Below the pieces are notes generated by a model. It was not told the origin of the DNA and searched no databases. It saw nothing but the letters and a program-made list of their open reading frames with translations. A stretch of DNA of 64,000 nt from positions 1 through 64,000 of the forward strand of contig JAAKBF010000019.1 of the NCBI GenBank assembly GCA_012656075.1, read 5' to 3'. Positions 22,561-34,014 of this stretch are shown piece by piece. The translations under genes were made by a program, and so were the position numbers. The stretch is from Phytophthora hibernalis. Taxonomy: Eukaryota; Oomycota; Peronosporomycetes; Peronosporales; Peronosporaceae. Position 1 is the first letter of the stretch; each line of letters begins with the position of its first letter.

Positions 22561-22803
22561 CTATTGTGTTGGTTTCGGTGTCTTCAGAGTGCGCGGCGTC
22601 CGCCAAGACAGTCAAATTCAAGGAGAGGTCTTCTATTTTTTATTAGTGAGATTCAAAATAGGTATTCTATTTTTATTAGTGACTGGACCAGAAAGTAACC
22701 GGACTCTAATCGGGGACGGTCTTTTAATCGGGCATTTCTGTTTTAATAAAAACAAGTCAAAATAAATCTCTATAGGGTTAAGGCTAGTTTAGCTGCACCG
22801 ACG

Positions 22804-23659
22804 TCAGGAAATATCAGTACTAGATTCGTCGCCACGTACCGCCCTATACTGTACCAGAAGATCGAGAAAGCGGCCAACGAAGAAGAAAAGGAGCAAGTCA
22901 ATATACCGTTTGAAAAAAGCACCAGGCTGTGTCCCACTGTTTGCAGCGCTTATATCTCCAATCTTCTGGGGTTCCACTTGCGGACAGCCTGTCGGCCACC
23001 CTGCCGGAAATATCACATGATTTGGGTATGTTTATGCGGCGCAGCGGGAATGGGAGTCGTGATGTAGGGGACTTGAACCTCTATTGCGCGTCGTTAGAGT
23101 TTCTGTCGGCGCCACGTGCTCGCTCAGGATCCGACACCTCGTGCGCCTTGAGTCCTTCGGTGATTTTCTTTTTATCAGCCAAACTGCATCGTACATAAAT
23201 TGGAGTGGTCCACATCATAGCCGACTGTTTCGCTCAGTGTCGGCGAATTTACGCTATGGTATCCCTTATGGATCAGGTCACCACGGAAAAGCATACAAAC
23301 CCGACAGGAACGTCAGCAGTCTTCGCCATCTTGTAGTCTCTTGCGTTAAGTATCCTGGGTAGACACATACAAGTTTGGCTTTGGAATCTAACACGAAGAT
23401 CATGCTTGCTATTGCTCTATACATGTGCGTAGCCAGTTCCGCAGTAAAGTCAGCGTTGGAAATCCTAGTGACCTTCTTGATCAGTGCCTCTAGGTGTGGA
23501 GCGCAGGAACGTTCCGAGTGTATCATGGCAGTAACAGTCGCCGCCCCTTTTAGTTCTTTCAATTCCGAGCTCATGTTGTCTTCTATCACATGTGACTGTC
23601 GTCAGATCCACCGACTCGATTGAAGACCCCTTGATACGCTTCTTGAGAAGTTTCACCAC
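22804..23659 (-). other. Unidentified broken coding remnant
   Basis: Frames 23659-23465 and 23589-23278 overlap into one plausible protein stretch (KRIKGSSIESVDLTTVT, then NMSSELKELKGAATVTAMIH, ERSCAPHLEALIKKVTRISN, ADFTAELATHMYRAIASMIF). A third frame (23016-22804) contains IDLLLFFFVGRFLDLLVQYR. I do not recognise the family. Its position inside the transposon block suggests a transposon-borne or captured protein. Confidence 0.3.
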
Positions 23660-23929
23660 TCCTTGGCTTGATCGAAAATTGTAGGCCCTACACTTGGAGA
23701 TAAGGACAGACCAGCACAGACATAGCCGTTTAGTAGAAGTGATCCTTGCGGCGCGGAGCTCACGCTTCTATACTGTTATTCTATTGTATCGAGGAACGAT
23801 ACACCGTTATGATTCCAGTACATTTGACTCTGTATTTTTATGGAGGGCGCTCGTTAGTATCTCCCATTTGCCAGCGTCGGCGGACGGCAAACACCGGGGC
23901 CGTCGCTTCTGTCGTCACCGCTCCATCCA

Positions 23930-24078
23930 CCGCCATCCCTGTTACCGCTGACCCCGTCGCTCTTATCGTCGATACCCTGGTCGCTATTGTTTCCGCCGCC
24001 ACCGCCGTCCCTGTTACCGCTTACCCGGTCGCTCTTATCGCCGCTACCCCGGTCGCTCTTGATTCCGCCGCCACCACG
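23930..24078 (+). repeat. Short GC-rich tandem duplication
   Basis: A unit of about 70 bp (starting ccctgttaccgctgacccc) occurs about twice in tandem, and a third partial unit (cggtcgctctt, ccgccgccacc) follows. No protein is supported here. Confidence 0.55.
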
Positions 24079-24199
24079 AGCGCGCAGTTTTTATAACCCG
24101 TTAGGCTCGCAACAAGAGAAGAGGATCTCTCGAGTCGCATTCTCGACATGGCCGAGCACATGAAGTCGGGTCGATTACGACGCGGCGAACCGACACGCT

Positions 24200-24610
24200 T
24201 CAGAATTGATGAAACACCTGCCGCTGCTTACGCTGGTAGCGGGAGGCACCAATCAGCGGACGACGAGCCGGTCGTGCGCAATTTGCATGGACCAACCCGG
24301 GTTTGAAGGAGGCCCACAGCTCGGTGCTCCATGGGTGCGTGCAGGGTCTGCTGAGCTGGCTACAAGCCCGCCGGACAAACCCGTCATGTAGGGGCGACAT
24401 GCCCAAACTGGGGCCGGCTGTTCTTGAGCGTACCAGGAAACCCAAGCATCTTTCAGGTTGGTAACTGCATAGTTACGTCGACGCTTGGCTTGAGGTTCGT
24501 TGTGGCTTGTATCTTCCCTTGAATTCATTGCTGACAGAGCTTGCTTTTGTTGGTTGTGTACGTTAGCCTTCATGGTATACAGTCGAGTGACCAGCTCTTG
24601 GACCACCACA
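24200..24610 (-). pseudogene. Repeat-associated Phytophthora protein fragment
   Basis: ORF 24609-24253 (MVVQELVTRLYTMKANVHNQ, then EPQAKRRRNYAVTNLKDAWV, SWYAQEQPAPVWACRP) resembles a multicopy oomycete protein with a Trp-rich helical motif that accompanies transposable elements. The similarity is from memory. The frame breaks near 24400. Role unknown. Confidence 0.35.
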
Positions 24611-24687
24611 AGGCGTTGGGGCTCATCTTATGCTTCTACGTTGGTTCGATGGAGAACAGCACCCTGTGCATGGTATTTGGGGAGCGA

Positions 24688-24725
24688 TTTTTGGGTCAAA
24701 TTCGGTCAAGGTCAAAATGGGTCAA
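24688..24725 (+). repeat. 38-bp dispersed repeat, copy 2
   Basis: Exact second copy of 10768-10805. A partly inverted counterpart (ttgaccctaaatttgaccca) starts about 40 bp downstream. Confidence 0.7.
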
Positions 24726-24926
24726 CACTTTTAAGCCAAACTCATTGTCTTATTTAAAAAGGTTGACCCTAAATTTGACCCATATAAAGATCTTAAAACA
24801 ATTCTTCAAATAACTGTCATATTTTATATTTGTATACTTGATGTTATATAAGTTTGTAGAGGTACGTAGCAGCTCTAAGAAATTCCCGAAGTGGTTTTGG
24901 AAGTCTGGACGAAATGCAAACATATA

Positions 24927-26475
24927 CTACCTCCGCTAAGCACATAACGCACATATGTGTCGGTGCAAAAACTGGTCAAATGTAATACCTGCTGAATCCG
25001 ATCGCTTAAATGTTTCCCGCTCGTTTTCAGCAGATCCTCCGTGGATTCCCCACTTTGGTTCCCCCACTTCGCAAACCGACGGCAGCCGCATACCCCTTCG
25101 GGTGGTCATGAAGCAGGCAACTAACGCTGAACGCCAGTCGCTAAGGGAAACCTGCCTGTTTTGCAGCAACAATGGCAAGCTCAAGCACGGTGACAAGAAA
25201 AGATTGCCGCTGACTTCGGACTCAGCCACTGGGTCGTCAAGCGAATCTGGATGCAATTAATTAGTTTGATGGGATCCCGCATGGTCGCAGTCGTGCAGGC
25301 GCGTTGGGGCCTTTGAGGGCGAAAGAAGAAAGACCGAGTCGAAATCTGTGCCCGCATCCGCCAGATTCCTGTTGCGGATCGACGCAATTACAGAACAATC
25401 CAAAAGAACACGAGTCTCACTCCCTACCTCATCAAACAGCTGCGGTGAGAAGGGTATCTACGTCGTGCCCTAACGCAAACCCGGCCGTGTTGACCGCAAA
25501 ACACAAGCGCGACCGTCTTAAGTGGTGTGTGAAGCACGTGAAGCAGATGATGGATGGGAGATGCACCTTCAACGAGATGTACGATATCGTACACGTCGAC
25601 GAGAAGTGGTTGTACGTGAAGAAGGTCGGCAGAAGGTCTACATCTTGACGGGACTTGACGGAATGCCGAGCGAGGAGGCCCCCATTCAATATTTACAGAG
25701 CAAGAGACACATCAAAGTGATGTTTCTGTGTACTGTCGCGCGCCCACGCGAGGGCTGGAACGAAAACCGGGGATCTGGCCTGTGGGGAGAAGTACACGAC
25801 ACAACGTAGGAGCGCCAATCGCGAGGCTGGTGTGGAGTTGCTGCGTCCGGTGACCATGACCCGCGAAATTTATCGCCGCATGCTCATTGAGAACGTTATC
25901 CGAGCAATCAAATCGCAGTGGGTGTGGGTGAATGACAACGAGGAAAGGGTTCCGCTCAAGGTGCCGCGAAACCAGAGGAGTTGATCAGAGAGGTGGTACA
26001 CGCATTTGAGGGAACGAGTGGTACAACACTGAACAAGACATTTCTGCCGATCCAGCTTATATGGAAAACATCATGAAGCACGACGGGGACAATTCCTTTT
26101 GTTGGGCCACTTTCACAAGGACAAGCTTCTCCGTGCTGGCGAGTTGCCCAGCTCAGTCCCACGTGACTTGGCGCTCTACGCCCGTATCCTCGCCAAGCTC
26201 GCACCCCAAGCCACTTAGGTTTCCATTCCACCTGAGTTGGATGTCTTTCTTCAGTGAGCAGGCGGAACACGAACACTAACTGTCACCTTTTGCCTTTTTC
26301 TTTTGCTTTCGTTGAGATGCATGTAGTACCTGCAGTAGTATCCGTAGCCGCCACTCGCCAACTTGCAAACATCACTAAGAGAGAACCTTTGCATAGCTAA
26401 TAACCCGAATAAAAACGAGGCGGAGTGCTCGAGAATTAGTTTTGCAAATGTGCGTTTATTGCTTAGCGGAGGTAG
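24927..26475 (+). mobile_element. Tc1/mariner-type element 1, with TIRs and TA duplication
   Basis: Terminal inverted repeats of 28 bp: left 24927-24954 (ctacctccgctaagcacata...) and right 26448-26475 (complement ctacctccgctaagcaataa...), differing at two positions. TA flanks both ends (24925-24926 and 26476-26477), the expected Tc1/mariner target duplication. The element is 1549 bp and contains a decayed transposase on the plus strand. Boundaries rest on direct sequence comparison. Confidence 0.9.
25083..25980 (+). pseudogene. Tc1/mariner transposase, decayed
   Basis: Frames read an N-terminal HTH region (ATNAERQSLRETCLFCSNNG, then WMQLISLMGSRMVAVVQARW), then RRNYRTIQKNTSLTPYLIKQ and the DDE core beginning MYDIVHVDEKWLYVKKVGRR, whose D is the first catalytic residue. 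YLQSKRHIKVMFLCTVARP and MTREIYRRMLIENVIRAIKS follow. The reading stops before the second catalytic Asp block (QQDGA type), and the C-terminal third is not recognisable. Several stops are present. Inactive. Confidence 0.7.
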
Positions 26476-26513
26476 TATACTGTTGTGTTGGCATACACAA
26501 TTAGTGTGATAGT

Positions 26514-27546
26514 CAGGGATTGATAGTCATTTGATTTTGGATGATTGAATATTTATATTGCTTTCAGAATCGACTATGAATACGGATATTCAAATTCAGC
26601 TCGCTTAAATGTATTTCAATATTTGAACGTATTAATACCCATATTCAATCGTACTTGTGCGTTTCAGGGGATATGTTAAGATGGCTACATCGAAGTACGA
26701 GTACGTTGTTTGGCTGTTGGAAGTTCTTACAGGTTCTTACTACGAACCCGCCATTTATCCATACTTTGGCGGTGACCGGAAAGACAATGTATTCTAGTGT
26801 TTTAAAAGTCATAGGCTTAGTCTGCTCTAGCCTAATCCGGTATGCCGTTCTTGTCAACCAAATATGTACGCTGCTGGTAGTTTTGAAGGAGCTATAATAT
26901 AGCTCCAGTTGAGAGCAGGATGAGGAAGGATATTATACATCCTCATCCTGCTGTCAGCTGTAACTATAAGAGTAGCTGCTGCTGCGCGCTTGTTAGTTGT
27001 ACCTAAAAGAGTTTCGTGATCGCTGTTTCCTCTTATCTTTGATAATGAGTTCGGTTACCGTTTGACAATAGTTGTTCAAACAAAGCACGAAATGAAAGCA
27101 GCACCATGCATTACTGAGGGGAATAACGATAGATACAAAACCTTACTCAGCAGATAGTCGCGCGTCGTTTCGAACATCATTGCTATACAAACGATACATT
27201 TGGTTCGACGCACTCCTCCAAGACATCGAGCTCTGGGACTCGAGCCCATTACATTGCTGCGGCTTCTTCTTCGAAAATAAGTGGAAGCAGCAGCGGAAAC
27301 GAGACCAATGGACATGAAACCGTAAAGTAAACGTTGCTTGAGGCTTGTGGCCGGGAGCGTGCAGTTTGTGTTTTTTTGACAAGCATATTCATTCGTATTC
27401 AAATGTATTAATATGACCTCCGCCCGTCGACCTCATTCGAGTTATTATATTAATATGGCGAACCATATCAAATATGAATATAATATTCATTCGAATATTC
27501 AAACATATTCAAACATATCAATATGCCATTTGACTATCAATCCCTG
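26514..27546. mobile_element. hAT-like non-autonomous element with 8-bp target duplication
   Basis: The ends are cagggattgatagtcatttg (26514) and its near complement at 27527-27546; 16 of the first 16 bases match. The identical octamer gtgatagt flanks the element at 26506-26513 and 27547-27554. CAGGG ends plus an 8-bp duplication are the hallmark of hAT transposons. The 1033-bp AT-rich interior has no recognisable transposase. It contains a 13-bp-stem hairpin at 26915-26953 and many ATTCAAATAT-like subterminal words. The element inserted just right of mariner element 1. Confidence 0.9.
26915..26953. repeat. Hairpin inside the hAT-like element
   Basis: agcaggatgagga and tcctcatcctgct form a perfect 13-bp stem around a 13-nt AT-rich loop. 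It sits near the middle of the 1033-bp element. Confidence 0.8.
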
Positions 27547-27756
27547 GTGATAGTACCTCCGCTTTCTGAAGTGGGCACCAGGCAAACCGGCGAAATGTTG
27601 GCAGACTGGGTGTGGTTAGGGGTGAAGCATGAGCATAGGGCTGCCGGTTGATCCGTGCAACAGTGCAATTTTTACTTTTAAAATTGAAGTTAGCTCTTTA
27701 TACACTTTGTAAGTATATTTAGGATTTACTGATGTCGAGACACTGTAACTATTGTA

Positions 27757-29767
27757 CTCGTCATCAGTCATTGGAACCAAATATTGTAACACGACATGCA
27801 AAGTGACCTAACTATTTGATTTCTTGTCCTTTTCAGATGCATAAACTATTAATAGCTAAAGTGGTGTCTTAAGCATCTAGTAGTCACCTAGCCGCGCCTT
27901 CGCGATGTCCGACACAGAATCGGTGCGAGGGGAATTGTCCCTAGTCAGAAGAGGTATGTGGTCCGGTGCTACACGTTCATGACGACTATGAAGGAACAAG
28001 GCATCTTCAGAAGGCAAAAAGCGCGGGATCTGGTAGCTGAATGCCTCAAGATCGCCCACGGCACGGTAGCGACCGTGTGGAAGGAGTACAACGAGAACAG
28101 CGAGACGAAGTTCGAGGTAAAATCCTGGACTTGTGCATGTCAACTATTTATCTGATAGTTAACGTTAACCTGTCAAAACTTTATATCTTCAGCCAAAGCC
28201 TTCCCAGCGCGGGAAACACCGGGCGTACGTCTCTGAGGAATTGGAACCTGTTATCCGCAACTACTTCGACTCGCAAAATCGGCTTTTACAACCTGTCACT
28301 GCCCAAAAGGTAATTATCGAAGTGCAGAATAAAACAAATGTGTCTTTAGAGATAAGAACGATGCAGCGACTGCTCCACGAACTCAACTTTCACTACATTG
28401 TCGGTAAAAAGAGACACATATCACTCCGGGCAACGTGCTGTTTCGCAATGCCTATTTGAACAAAAAGCTGTCAAATAGGCGTCCAATACGGAAAGGTGAG
28501 CTGAACCCTCGCCGAACAGAGGTTTTCTTGGACGAGTCTTTCTGCAAAGTAAACCACGTTGTCGGAAACACTTGGGTTTGAGAAGATAAAATCCGCTTCA
28601 AAAAGGCCCTCGGTAAGTTTTAATTGTTTTATCGCGAATATCTCACTGACACATATGCATTGTAAATTGAATGTGTTTGTATTGTGTCGGCCATGTATAT
28701 TGTAACTCAAGGTGGACGAGTGGAAGGTGACCTTGTTGAGAAATCAACAAAATGTTGGAACTCAGCTCTTAATAGGAAAAACGACGAAATGGATGAAGAT
28801 GTAGACTACCATGGAAACTTTGATACTGCAAAGTTCGATCGCTGGTTTACTATGCTGTGCACAACGCTGAACGAAAAGCATGGACCCTGCACGATTCACA
28901 TGGACGGAGCATCCTACCACAAAAACCAAACCAACAAAGGTCCAACGATGAGTTGGGTGCGTTCTGAAATGCGCTTGTGGCTAACGAACAAAGGTACGAG
29001 CCCATTCATTTTTTAACATATTACAACTAATTAAACATTATACATGGAAAATGTGCAGGTGTCGCGTTTGGCACGAAGGACACAAAAGCCAAGCTCATGG
29101 AGCTGGTTATGCCTTTAAAAGAGAATCCCATATACCAGGCTCAAGTTACAGCAGCACTTCATGGTCACTATCTACTCTTTTCGCCTCCGTACCACTCAGA
29201 ACTTCAACCAATCGAGCTGATCTGGGCGACCGTGAAAGGCAGAATCGCACAAAATCCACCGAAAAATGGCAATGATGCAGTCCAAAAAGTGCTAGATGGC
29301 CTCGACGCAATCAAACGAAAGCAGTTCATTAGTGTGTACAGGCATGCACAAAGCTATGAAAGCAACTACTCTGAGAGCGCTGCAGAATTCGCAGAGCAGC
29401 AGCTCATGGCAGCGGAAGACTAGCTGGTAGATATGTCTATGAATTAATAATGGATTATCTCTTTTGCCCATCTCGTTACAATCTTGTCGTTGTGCGTTCG
29501 TGTGATTGTCGTCTTTTTCATGTAATTTCACGGGGTTTTACTTATCGTCCAATCACAAGTCGCCCTGAAGATCAACCTTTTTCCCGCAACTATTACACGG
29601 TTTTTAGGCGCTCGTTTGAGCACAAAGGACTGCGAATTGACCAATTCTGATCTCCTTTTTGAAATCTGCACGCACATTACCCCTTACAGCTAACTGTAAC
29701 TATAGCTTTTAGATCATCTACCTATCAAAATGGATGGCTACATTTGGGTCCAATGACTGATGACGAG
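27757..29767 (+). mobile_element. Tc1/IS630-type element 2, nearly complete
   Basis: Terminal inverted repeats: left ctcgtcatcagtcattgg followed by aaccaaat (from 27757), and right the complement, ctcgtcatcagtcattgg followed by acccaaat (ending 29767). TA flanks both ends (27755-27756 and 29768-29769). Length is 2011 bp. It carries an almost full-length transposase on the plus strand. It is the best preserved element in the window. Confidence 0.9.
27905..29423 (+). CDS. Tc1/IS630 (DDE_3) transposase of element 2, intron-containing
   Basis: The N-terminal HTH reads EQGIFRRQKARDLVAECLKI and AHGTVATVWKEYNENSE. A probable GT-AG intron (about 28116-28193) is followed by YVSEELEPVIRNYFDSQNRL and LEIRTMQRLLHELNFHYIVG. 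The DDE core is RTEVFLDESFCKVNHVVGNT (first D), TIHMDGASYHKN (second D), and FSPPYHSELQPIELIWATVK (third acid, E). It ends AEFAEQQLMAAED at 29423. Two more interruptions (28614-28720 and 28994-29058) look like short introns or insertions; the second has gtacgag and gtgcag borders. At least two single-base frame breaks remain, so activity cannot be claimed. All three catalytic acids are present. Confidence 0.75.
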
Positions 29768-29940
29768 TATAATAGTACTCCGGGGGACTGACGCTATCGA
29801 CGAGGGGCGGGAGCTTACTTCAGAATCAACAACCCCCTCGGTATCCGAATCGAACTCCGAGTCACGTTCGAGGTCAGAGGAAGTGAGAACGAGAACACGA
29901 ACGTGATTTCGAGCGCGAACCCGACGGTTTGAAATATCCG

Positions 29941-30658
29941 CTAAAGTCTGACATTTTCACGACTTTGCTCTTCAATAAGACCAATCAACTGCGTGGCGTT
30001 TGGGTGTGCAACGAAAAAAGCCTCATTAAGCGATCTGTTGTAGCGCTCGAGGGGTTGTTCGTCCGGTTCAGTAAATCTTGACGGTGACCAGACACATTCC
30101 ACCATTTCGGCTTGAATTTCTTGATCCACGTCCTCTCAAAATATTTCCAAAATCACTTCCAGTTCTCCTTTGAATAGGAAATTCCAGCTGCCAGACAGTC
30201 GCGCTTCAACAGAGATCGATCATCACGCTTCCCCTGGCCAGTGATATCGGAGCGCGGGATCACTGTCAGTCTGTCGAAGCAGCCCTCCGGCATTCCAAGG
30301 AACACTTCTTCTTCCAAAATTTAAAGTTTCAGCAATTTTGTCGAATTACTTGCTTGAAATGAAAAAGGCACCCAATGATGCGGGTTTCAGGAAACTGATT
30401 ATTGATATCCTTGATCATTGCATACTCGAAATCGCAGGCAACATGATCTTGGTTGAGTTTTCTCTTGGTTGCAACGAGCAGCAAATGCTCGTAGACATCT
30501 GTAGTCTTGCCCGTCGTTAACACATAAAACACGGGCAAGTACTGGTCGGAAATGTTGTCGAACATCATGATGATCACAAGCTGAAAGAACTGTTTCGGTA
30601 CACCTCTGTACGTGACATCAAAGAAGAGGGAGCTTTGTTGCTGCCTACAATCGTCCAA
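29941..30658 (-). pseudogene. MULE transposase fragment, copy A3
   Basis: Opposite strand to copies A1 and A2. ORF 30658-30329 covers QQSSLFFDVTYRGVPKQFFQ, PVFYVLTTGKTTDVYEHLL, DHVACDFEYAMIKDINNQFP and GCLFHFKQVIRQNC. It lacks the TAG stop shared by A1 and A2 and retains the C[LF]FH motif they lost. Further down, 30129-29941 supplies the C-terminal part (EPDEQPLERYNRSLNEAFFV, AHPNATQLIGLIEEQSRE). The N-terminus is cut off at a junction with a Copia RT fragment. Confidence 0.75.
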
Positions 30659-30734
30659 CTAATTCACGGTACGGCATATCAGCGAGCTCTGCTAACTGCT
30701 TCAGCTTTGGCTTGGATTCACTCGTAGCTTGTGG

Positions 30735-31330
30735 TGTTCAGCAGCCGTTGGAACTAGCGAGACCAAACTTTCATAAAGCTTGTCAATATGAGATCGTTGT
30801 CTGTAAATTGCTTGGTTGTTTGCTGCATCCAACGTGATCTAGACCCCAAGCAGGTATTTCACTTCGCCCATGCCGGTCAAAGTAAACTTTGCTTCAAGTT
30901 GCGCTGCAACTTTGGAACACAACGATGTTGGTCTCATAATCAGTAGGTCGTCGACGTAGACGGTCAGTGTCATGACCACGTCGCCGCCCTTGTACTTCGC
31001 GTAGTCGCTATCAAGTCTTGTGAATTCTTGGCTGACTAGGAAGACGTGTACATCTTATTACACACTTGCTTTAACCCGTACAGGGACTTGATTAGTTGGC
31101 AGATCCGTTTGCGACCAGATAATCCTTTTGTAGAGCGAACAGGGATCTCCATAAAGATGATCTCTTCCAGTAGTCCGTACAGGAAAGCGGTCTTGACGTC
31201 ATTGAGCCTGACATCCAATCCGTGCTTCCAAACGTACAGAATTGCTGCTTTGAACGTCTCGAAGCCAATCCCCGGGGTCTATGTCTCTAGGTAGTCAACG
31301 CCGAGAGCGGTGGAATCGCACATGCTGTGC
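30735..31330 (-). pseudogene. Copia reverse transcriptase fragment
   Basis: Minus-strand frames give the RT heart: RLNDVKTAFLYGLLEEIIFM, then CQLIKSLYGLKQ, then VMTLTVYVDDLLIM (YVDD catalytic box) and GMGEVKYLLG. Frame breaks occur around 31040 and 30930. It is joined to a MULE fragment at about 30660-30730. It covers the part of the polyprotein just N-terminal to that present at 12487-13165, but in the opposite orientation. Confidence 0.8.
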
Positions 31331-31705
31331 AGATGGATTGAACAGCAGGAAGGTTGAATTGCACAGGTCAATTATGCAATTCGCAGAAACACCAAGTAAA
31401 GGGTGTGGTTTCACAGTATAAAAGGCTAAGAAGCATAGTTTGAGACTGAGTTAAGGTGGAACACATAACCTCGGGTATTGGTGCCTGATATAGCTAGATG
31501 CTTGCCTGAACCAGTCATGTCCACTTCAAAAGATTCGCCTCGGACAGTAGAAGAGAGTGACAATCTACAGAGAAGTTGCACGCTTGTTTTCAACATACTA
31601 GTAGTTACACGAGCGAGATCAGAACGAGAAGGACAGCCAGATGCGTGCAAGGGACTCCGAACAGGTGAGTGTTGAAAGGGAGGCGACTACAGATCCGGAA
31701 GGGTT
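31331..31705. other. LTR-like flank without a gene
   Basis: Contains a possible TATA box (acagtataaaaggct, about 31418) and no supportable ORF. It could be LTR sequence or the promoter of the MULE-B ORF that appears to begin with the minisatellite at 31706. Confidence 0.3.
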
Positions 31706-31964
31706 TTGGAACTAGAGGTGACAGCAGTATTGGAGGTGACATCCGAGCGAGTAGTGACAGCGGAGCAAGAGATGACATTTGAACAAGGGGTGGCAGCGCA
31801 GCCAGAGGTGACATTTGAACGAGGGGTGACAGCGCAGTCGGAGGTGACATTCGAGCGAGTGGTGACAGCAGAGCTGGATGTGACATTTGAACAAGGGTGA
31901 CAGCGCAGCCGGAGGTGATATTTAAACGAGGGGTGACATTTGAACGAGAGGTGGCATTTACACA
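31706..31964 (+). repeat. 39-bp minisatellite encoding 13-residue repeats (left part)
   Basis: Units of 36-39 bp (for example ggtgacatttgaacgagggg plus gtgacagcgcagtcgga) are repeated about six times. In the plus frame from 31706 they encode variants of VTFERGVTAQSE. A further unit and a half of the same repeat lies at 34015-34067, in frame with a MULE transposase. The array therefore seems to be one array split by a 2-kb insertion. One base loss near 31897 shifts the frame. Confidence 0.75.
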
Positions 31965-34014
31965 AGTAGACCCCCAAACCAATTACCTGCCAACTACCAC
32001 GTTAATGTCCAAAATATTATGATTGAACAGAGTTTTATTTGTTATCACAGTAAAAAACATGTTATTCTTATTATAACCAGTTACAAACGTTCTGACTTGA
32101 ACATCGCTCATCTAATTGGGGACTCAGTATTCCTTACTGAAACCAAGTCAATAGTCAATATGTGGTTCACTTAATCCGTATTGGAGCCACTCATGAAATG
32201 GAAGGTGGTCGCCTTGCTTGCTAAATCTGTTCCCACAACTTGCATGGTATGTCACTCTCAATCCAACTGCAATGGTTAGAGCCACTACCGCCATCCCCGC
32301 TGCAGAGCTTCTGCGGCGCCTCGCTGAGGACATCGCCTTGGTTCACGACGACGTCACCCAGAACCAGTGGTCGGAAAATACAGTATAGTATTGCATTGCA
32401 AAAAATTAAAATCCGTAATAATCATTTAATACTCTTGTCGACAAAAATATGCATTTATTGCAATTTTGGATTCTTTGGAAAACCCTATATCACTTGATTT
32501 TCGTATGGACTGGTGGAGATTCAGTCAATTTAGCTTCAATAATAATATATTCAATATCACGTCCACCCGTAATACATATTTCCGTACAAAAATACAGTAA
32601 TTGCAATACCTCAATTATTTTTCCGAGCCCTGCCCAGAACGACATGATCGACGACGATGACGACGACGCAACCACCGACTCCGACTCGCCGCTCTTGGAT
32701 CGCTACTTCGAGAGCGGGGTGTCGACGCGGTTGTCACGCTGCCCAACTTCACGCTCCCGGTGTTCCATCTGCTCTGGGTTCACGTCGACCCTGAGATCAC
32801 GAGCCACTGGACTAATTGGCGTGGGAGGAAGTCGACCAGCACACCCAAGGAAGCGTTCATGATGTTTCTTTGCGTACTGAAGCACTACGGCACCTGACAG
32901 AAGCATGCCGTGGATTTTGGCTACAAGGCACCAACATTGGACAAGATGATGTATCGGGTGCTTGAAATTGTCGCCCCTGTGCTCGACAAAGCTCTGATTC
33001 GACCGCGTACGATGGCTAGCCAACGCGCCAACAGCTCCACCTTTCGTCACTATCCGTATGCTCTGTATGCAACGGACGTCAAGTTTCAACCCGCGTATCA
33101 GCCGGCAGGGCGTTTCAACGAAGCCAAGCATTACTTTTCCAACAAACATAAGCTGTACGGCTTCAAGGTTGAAGCTTCTGTGGCTTTTCCCCGACGAGTT
33201 GTCTTTTTGACCAATCACACTCCTCGATCTGTCTCTGACATCACCATTATGGTCAATCACCAAACATGAGCGTCTCCTCAAAAAGACCAATCAAGAGCTA
33301 CTCATCGACGACAATGGCGAAAGATCGGATCAGTTCCAGGAAGGTGGGCCACTCTGGCTGATAAAGGCTATCAAGGTGCCGCACGTGTGGTCCACCCCAA
33401 GAAGAAACCGCGGAACGGGAGCTTACTGCTGAGGAGCATACTCGAAATGCTCGCGTTTCGTCCGACCGCGTGCTGGTCGAAAACTTCTTCGGCCGGGTTT
33501 GTTTGTTGTAAAGATCATGCACAGCACGTTCAAGTGGAACGAGTCTTCATTTGACATGTTCACTCGAACGTGCTTTGCATTGACAAACTTTCATGCCGAC
33601 ATTAACCCTCTCAGGTTGGACGACGGCCAATTCTATCGGTCGGTGATGGGGCGCTATGCGTCGGCGGGAGCGGAATAAACGTGCTTTGATCCAGCGGCGA
33701 TACGGTCGCCGTCGCGATGCACGTATTGCTGCCGACCAGAACATTCGGACGCGGCTTTCGTTCTCGCTGTCCGTCTCGCCATCAAGCTCACAGTAGGCTT
33801 CGGACGTGAGTCAGTCATTGAGTAGAGACACTAATCTGATTGGCGGGTCAGTTTAATCGTTAATACATCGTGATCTGAACGAAAATGCACCCTCGTGGCT
33901 TGCCTGTAGTGTTTGATCAGTCCTAAAGTCACTGATCATTGCGCCGGATCGTGAGTATCCAAGCTATTGCAAGGGTTGTTTAAAGTTGCAGTGCATTTCT
34001 GGTTTCGTGATCTA
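31965..34014 (+). mobile_element. Insertion carrying a DDE_Tnp_4 transposase, splitting the minisatellite
   Basis: The minisatellite reads up to about 31964 and resumes at about 34015, so the roughly 2.05 kb between is foreign. It contains the DDE_Tnp_4 gene (32640-33770). Both junctions show the triplet tag (near 31969 and 34012), possibly a 3-bp target duplication as in PIF/Harbinger elements. I could not find convincing terminal inverted repeats, so the exact ends are inferred. Confidence 0.55.
32640..33770 (+). pseudogene. DDE_Tnp_4 (PIF/Harbinger-like) transposase, decayed
   Basis: Plus frames give FTLPVFHLLWVHVDPEITSH, then KEAFMMFLCVLKHYGT. ORF 32910-33269 follows with DFGYKAPTLDKMMYRVLEIV, PYALYATDVKFQPAYQPAGR (first catalytic Asp in ATDVKFQ), NEAKHYFSNKHKLYGFKVEA and FLTNHTPRSVSDITIM. 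The ADKGYQGAARVVHPKKK block (second Asp) is at about 33360. Frame breaks occur near 32720, 32900, 33265 and 33450. Family assignment from the first-Asp and DKGYQG motifs is fairly firm. Confidence 0.7.

Noticed and set aside
31706..31964. CRISPR-like direct repeats
   Set aside because: Units are contiguous with no unique spacers and stay in a coding frame; this is a minisatellite in a eukaryotic transposon.
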